A stretch of DNA of 64,000 nt, from NCBI RefSeq assembly GCF_964204645.1, contig NC_134025.1, positions 5,585,001 to 5,649,000 of the forward strand, in the 5' to 3' direction. Position numbers and translations under genes: made by a program. This document shows, in pieces, positions 52,469 through 64,000 of this stretch (the stretch's first letter is position 1; each line of letters starts with the position of its first letter). Source of the stretch: Tubulanus polymorphus (Eukaryota > Nemertea > Palaeonemertea > Tubulaniformes > Tubulanidae). The notes beneath the pieces were generated by a model. It was not told the DNA's origin. It saw only the letters and a program-made list of their open reading frames with translations, and ran no database searches.

Positions 52469-54447
52469 ATGTCGGCACCAGAAACAAAGTTGTTATCATT
52501 GAAGCGTTATCTGACAAATACTGAACGCGAAAATGAAATGGCTCTCAGGGGACGAGACCCCGATGATTCATTTTTCGGGGCAAGAGTCATCGAGTGCCAA
52601 CAAAATGTGGTCGAAGAAAGAAAACTGGCCAAAGAATTAGATGGTTTGGAAAGACAGAGAAAGATCGCGTTGGCTAGACTTAACAGTTCTCAACACATTC
52701 TTAAACTGACCTGTCGTAAGTATAATAAGGACAGAAAAAGCTCGACTACAATTATAAAGAAAAAAAGCACTCAGGATCTTGGGGATACAGGAGATGATAG
52801 CTTCGTGCAGGTTGGGTTCCATTTTAAAGCCAACGGAGATCCTAGGCCAAGCGAGGGAGTTAGATTGTCAAGGTCGATATGTCGTCTGAAAAGCCAAATA
52901 AACGATATCAATCAAGCAATATCGACCTCATCGATAAAACACGATCACAATGTGGGGTCTTTTCGTAAACTATCGAGCGATCCCGATACTGAGTCAGCGG
53001 AACAAGGGGAAATGATGAACGACGAGGAGTACCAAAAAGAAATGGACGAAGTTGAAAAAATGGTAACTGAACTTATTAAAGCTGCGAAACGGCATCGAAG
53101 TACTACATTAGTAAAGAAGAACAACAAAGGTTCAGACGGAAAGCCGATGGTGGGAAAACATCAGTATCTCAGAGCTCATGAGAACGAATATGTCTGGCAC
53201 TTAGAATCTGGTTCTGCTAGAAGGAATAACGACAATACAGGAGTTACCGCCGGTAAATTGTCTTTGACTCCGTCCGACCTTTACCGACCATCGTATACAT
53301 CAAAAGCGACCCGAGGAAGCAGGGCAGCAGTTCTGGATCCGAAAGCGTCGTCCCTTTACAAAAATATTCACCATACTAAAGCGCAATGTTTGGCATGCGA
53401 ATATAGATTCAAACAATCAACGCATGAAGAAGTAAGCAAGGGGTCCTCGACGGTCAATGTTCAACCAACACCTTCGTCTATGATGCGTAATCCAAGCTGT
53501 ATTCTTAGAGCGTGGACTCCTTCTTCGGGAAGCCTTCACCACATCGACAACGCATCTTCATCGGGTTTACTCCATCGTAAGGGGAGCTCTCGACATGCCG
53601 GTTTCAGCAATTCATCGGTAGCATCCTCATCGAACGAGTCAATAGACAGCAGATCGTCAACAACCAGTGCACACCTGGCAGTCCCGGGTACGGGAGATTT
53701 ACGGAAACAAATTCTGAAGAAGATGGTAGTTGCTAGAACGTTAACTCCAGATTCTAACGATAGTAGGTCCAGATCGCCGTCACCATTGGTCAGTCCTAGG
53801 GACGAACAACCGAGAGCTTCATCGTGTCCAGGGCAAGTTGATGCCGGTCATGGCGATACATTATCGATAGGACATACACCAAGCCCACCACTGGTCAGTA
53901 ACGTATCAATAAAATTAAATGATCAAGATGAAAGTGAACATCTATTACACAGTCGATCCTCTCATAAATGGAAAAAACGATGTATATCGACGAAGGAATT
54001 GAAACACCAAGCGGTAAGCGATCATCAAGTCATGGACATTTCATTTAGAATATCTCTTATGTAATAATAGATCCACAACCATTTTCATTATCAACATGGA
54101 CCCATGCTAGACCATATACTTGTCAACCAGGAAAAAATTTTTTGTAGGAGGTAGCCACTCAAAGCAGTTTCATGAAAGTCAACGAATTTCTGCATAAGAT
54201 TGACGACGACCTAAAACATCAGGAGACGGACGATCGATTCACGGCGAACAGATCGGGCTTATCACCAGCTCAAACTCAGAACGTATTCAGAAATACACAA
54301 AATCGTTATCAACAAGATATACAACGACATTCAACTGGACAGCTATCTAAAGAAATGGAAGCTCTGAAAAACTGCCGATATCTGCGCATTTATGTCCCGA
54401 AGGCTGAACGAAACAAAAAAGTAGGAAGCTTCGACGCTATACTTTGA
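52469..54447 (+). CDS. Two-exon gene, unrecognised coiled-coil and Ser-rich protein (614 aa)
   Basis: Exon 1 is 52469-54013 and exon 2 is 54148-54447 (stop included). The donor is GTAAGC and the acceptor TTTTTTGTAG, both phase 0. The ATG at 52469 (MSAPETKLLSLKRYL) is the first ATG in frame. Residues about 10-80 are charged and heptad-like (VVEERKLAKELDGLERQRKIAL), and a second charged helix spans about residues 185-215 (DEEYQKEMDEVEKMVTELIKAAKRH). Both suggest coiled coils. The middle is Ser/Thr/Pro-rich and low-complexity, with SRSRSPSPLVSP near residue 430. Exon 2 has MKVNEFLHKIDDDL and a polar C-terminus. There is no signal peptide, membrane span or known catalytic motif, and I cannot name a family. 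The gene lies tail-to-tail with POLQ. Coding quality (length, open frame, clean intron) is good. Confidence 0.8.
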
Positions 54448-55138
54448 TATCAATTCTGCATAAAATCTAATAGAATCTTAAAAGCATTACGACGCTTATG
54501 CAAAAAATTATGGAAAAACTATTATTTGACACAAACAAGACAATCTTGTAACTCATCTTCAGTGGGTTAGAATTCATACGTATCGACCTTGCCAAATTAA
54601 TGCAAGGAATCAAATCAATCCTCTAAGTTTGATATGCTAAGATTAAGATGGTTTCCGATCGACTTCCTGGCATTGGGACTTTTCGATAATTAAGCAAAGG
54701 TCCAAGAAAAAACTGTCGCAAAGAAATAATTAACTAATAACTAGTATATCTCCAGATTAATCATACTTTTTATAATTTATTTCGAAATTCTGTACACTGT
54801 CATTGAGTACACATTGTCAATCATTTTCAAATATTGAATCATTTTCCATTTCATTTTCCATTCATTTTAAAGCCATTTGGCACATTTCATTCAACATAAA
54901 TAATCATATTCCATTCATAGCTATATACAAAGCTATGTATTCATTTCAAATAAATAGTTCATTTCACTAGAAAAAATATATAATGTTTTATACAAATTTA
55001 TCACAAATGTTAATGGATGAAATAGACATCAGTAATAAATAAATACATTTTAATTGCAATTTCATTAACATTCTATACATTTGAGATAAAGATCAATTAA
55101 TATAAATTTGTAGTTATTTCATCTCTGTCATTGTTTGA
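54448..55138. other. Short intergenic region between convergent genes
   Basis: About 690 bp holding the 3' UTRs of the 52469 gene (+) and POLQ (-). AATAAA on the plus strand occurs at 54949-54954. The minus-strand equivalent (TTTATT) at 54776-54781 would make the two transcripts overlap if both are used. The stretch has many repeats of TTCATTTCATTTTCC type. Confidence 0.5.
54776..54781 (-). terminator. Candidate POLQ poly(A) signal
   Basis: AATAAA on the minus strand, about 360 bp after the POLQ stop. Other AT-rich hexamer variants exist nearby, so use is unproven. Confidence 0.3.
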
Positions 55139-63870
<8,732 letters not shown>

Positions 63871-64000
63871 CTACATAAAAATTACAAGACAAACTTTTAT
63901 TCCATATTTGCTTGTAATGTTTGTAAGTAGGGTTAATTGAAAATAGTTACGTGTCAAAAATATATTCAAACATAACAATTTCTACTAGAATGTGGGCGAG
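63871..64000 (-). other. POLQ intron, truncated by the window edge
   Basis: The acceptor of the first visible exon (TTTTTATGTAG on the minus strand) is at 63871. The remaining 130 bp are AT-rich intron. The upstream helicase exons with motif I lie outside. Confidence 0.8.

Overview
The window is metazoan nuclear DNA: AT-rich, with GT-AG introns from about 80 bp to several kb, large non-coding tracts and a long (TA)/(TATG) microsatellite. No operons or bacterial, viral or CRISPR-type architecture were seen. The protein families point to a bilaterian invertebrate, perhaps a lophotrochozoan, but the phylum cannot be fixed from this sequence alone.

Layout. (1) 1-19.6 kb is almost free of recognisable exons; the best coding candidate is a signal-peptide-like ORF at 3076. 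(2) 19,577-46,069 (+) is a large receptor tyrosine kinase gene of the ROS1/Sevenless family. I resolved 39 exons whose phases all match, giving 7,962 nt (2,653 residues plus stop) without the N-terminal start. The protein has a Cys-rich N-terminus, about nine FN3 domains, three YWTD beta-propellers, one transmembrane helix, a kinase domain and a long tail. (3) 46.1-50.7 kb is mainly non-coding and ends in an orphan terminal exon carrying half of a C1-type zinc finger. (4) 51,368-52,066 (+) is a single-exon, TATA-containing gene for an unrecognised basic 232-residue protein. (5) 52,469-54,447 (+) is a two-exon gene for an unrecognised 614-residue, partly coiled-coil, Ser-rich protein, with an X-box-like motif just upstream of its start. 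(6) 55,139-63,870 (-) is DNA polymerase theta (POLQ): 21 phase-consistent exons (6,525 nt, 2,174 residues plus stop) from inside the helicase domain to the C-terminus. The first helicase exons lie beyond the window's right edge.

The genes are functionally unrelated: a cell-surface signalling receptor, two orphan genes and a DNA repair polymerase. The 52,469 gene and POLQ converge, with stop codons only about 690 bp apart. I found no clearly new multi-gene system. The most novel material is the orphan genes, the C1-type exon, and the lineage-specific features of the ROS1 tail and ectodomain.
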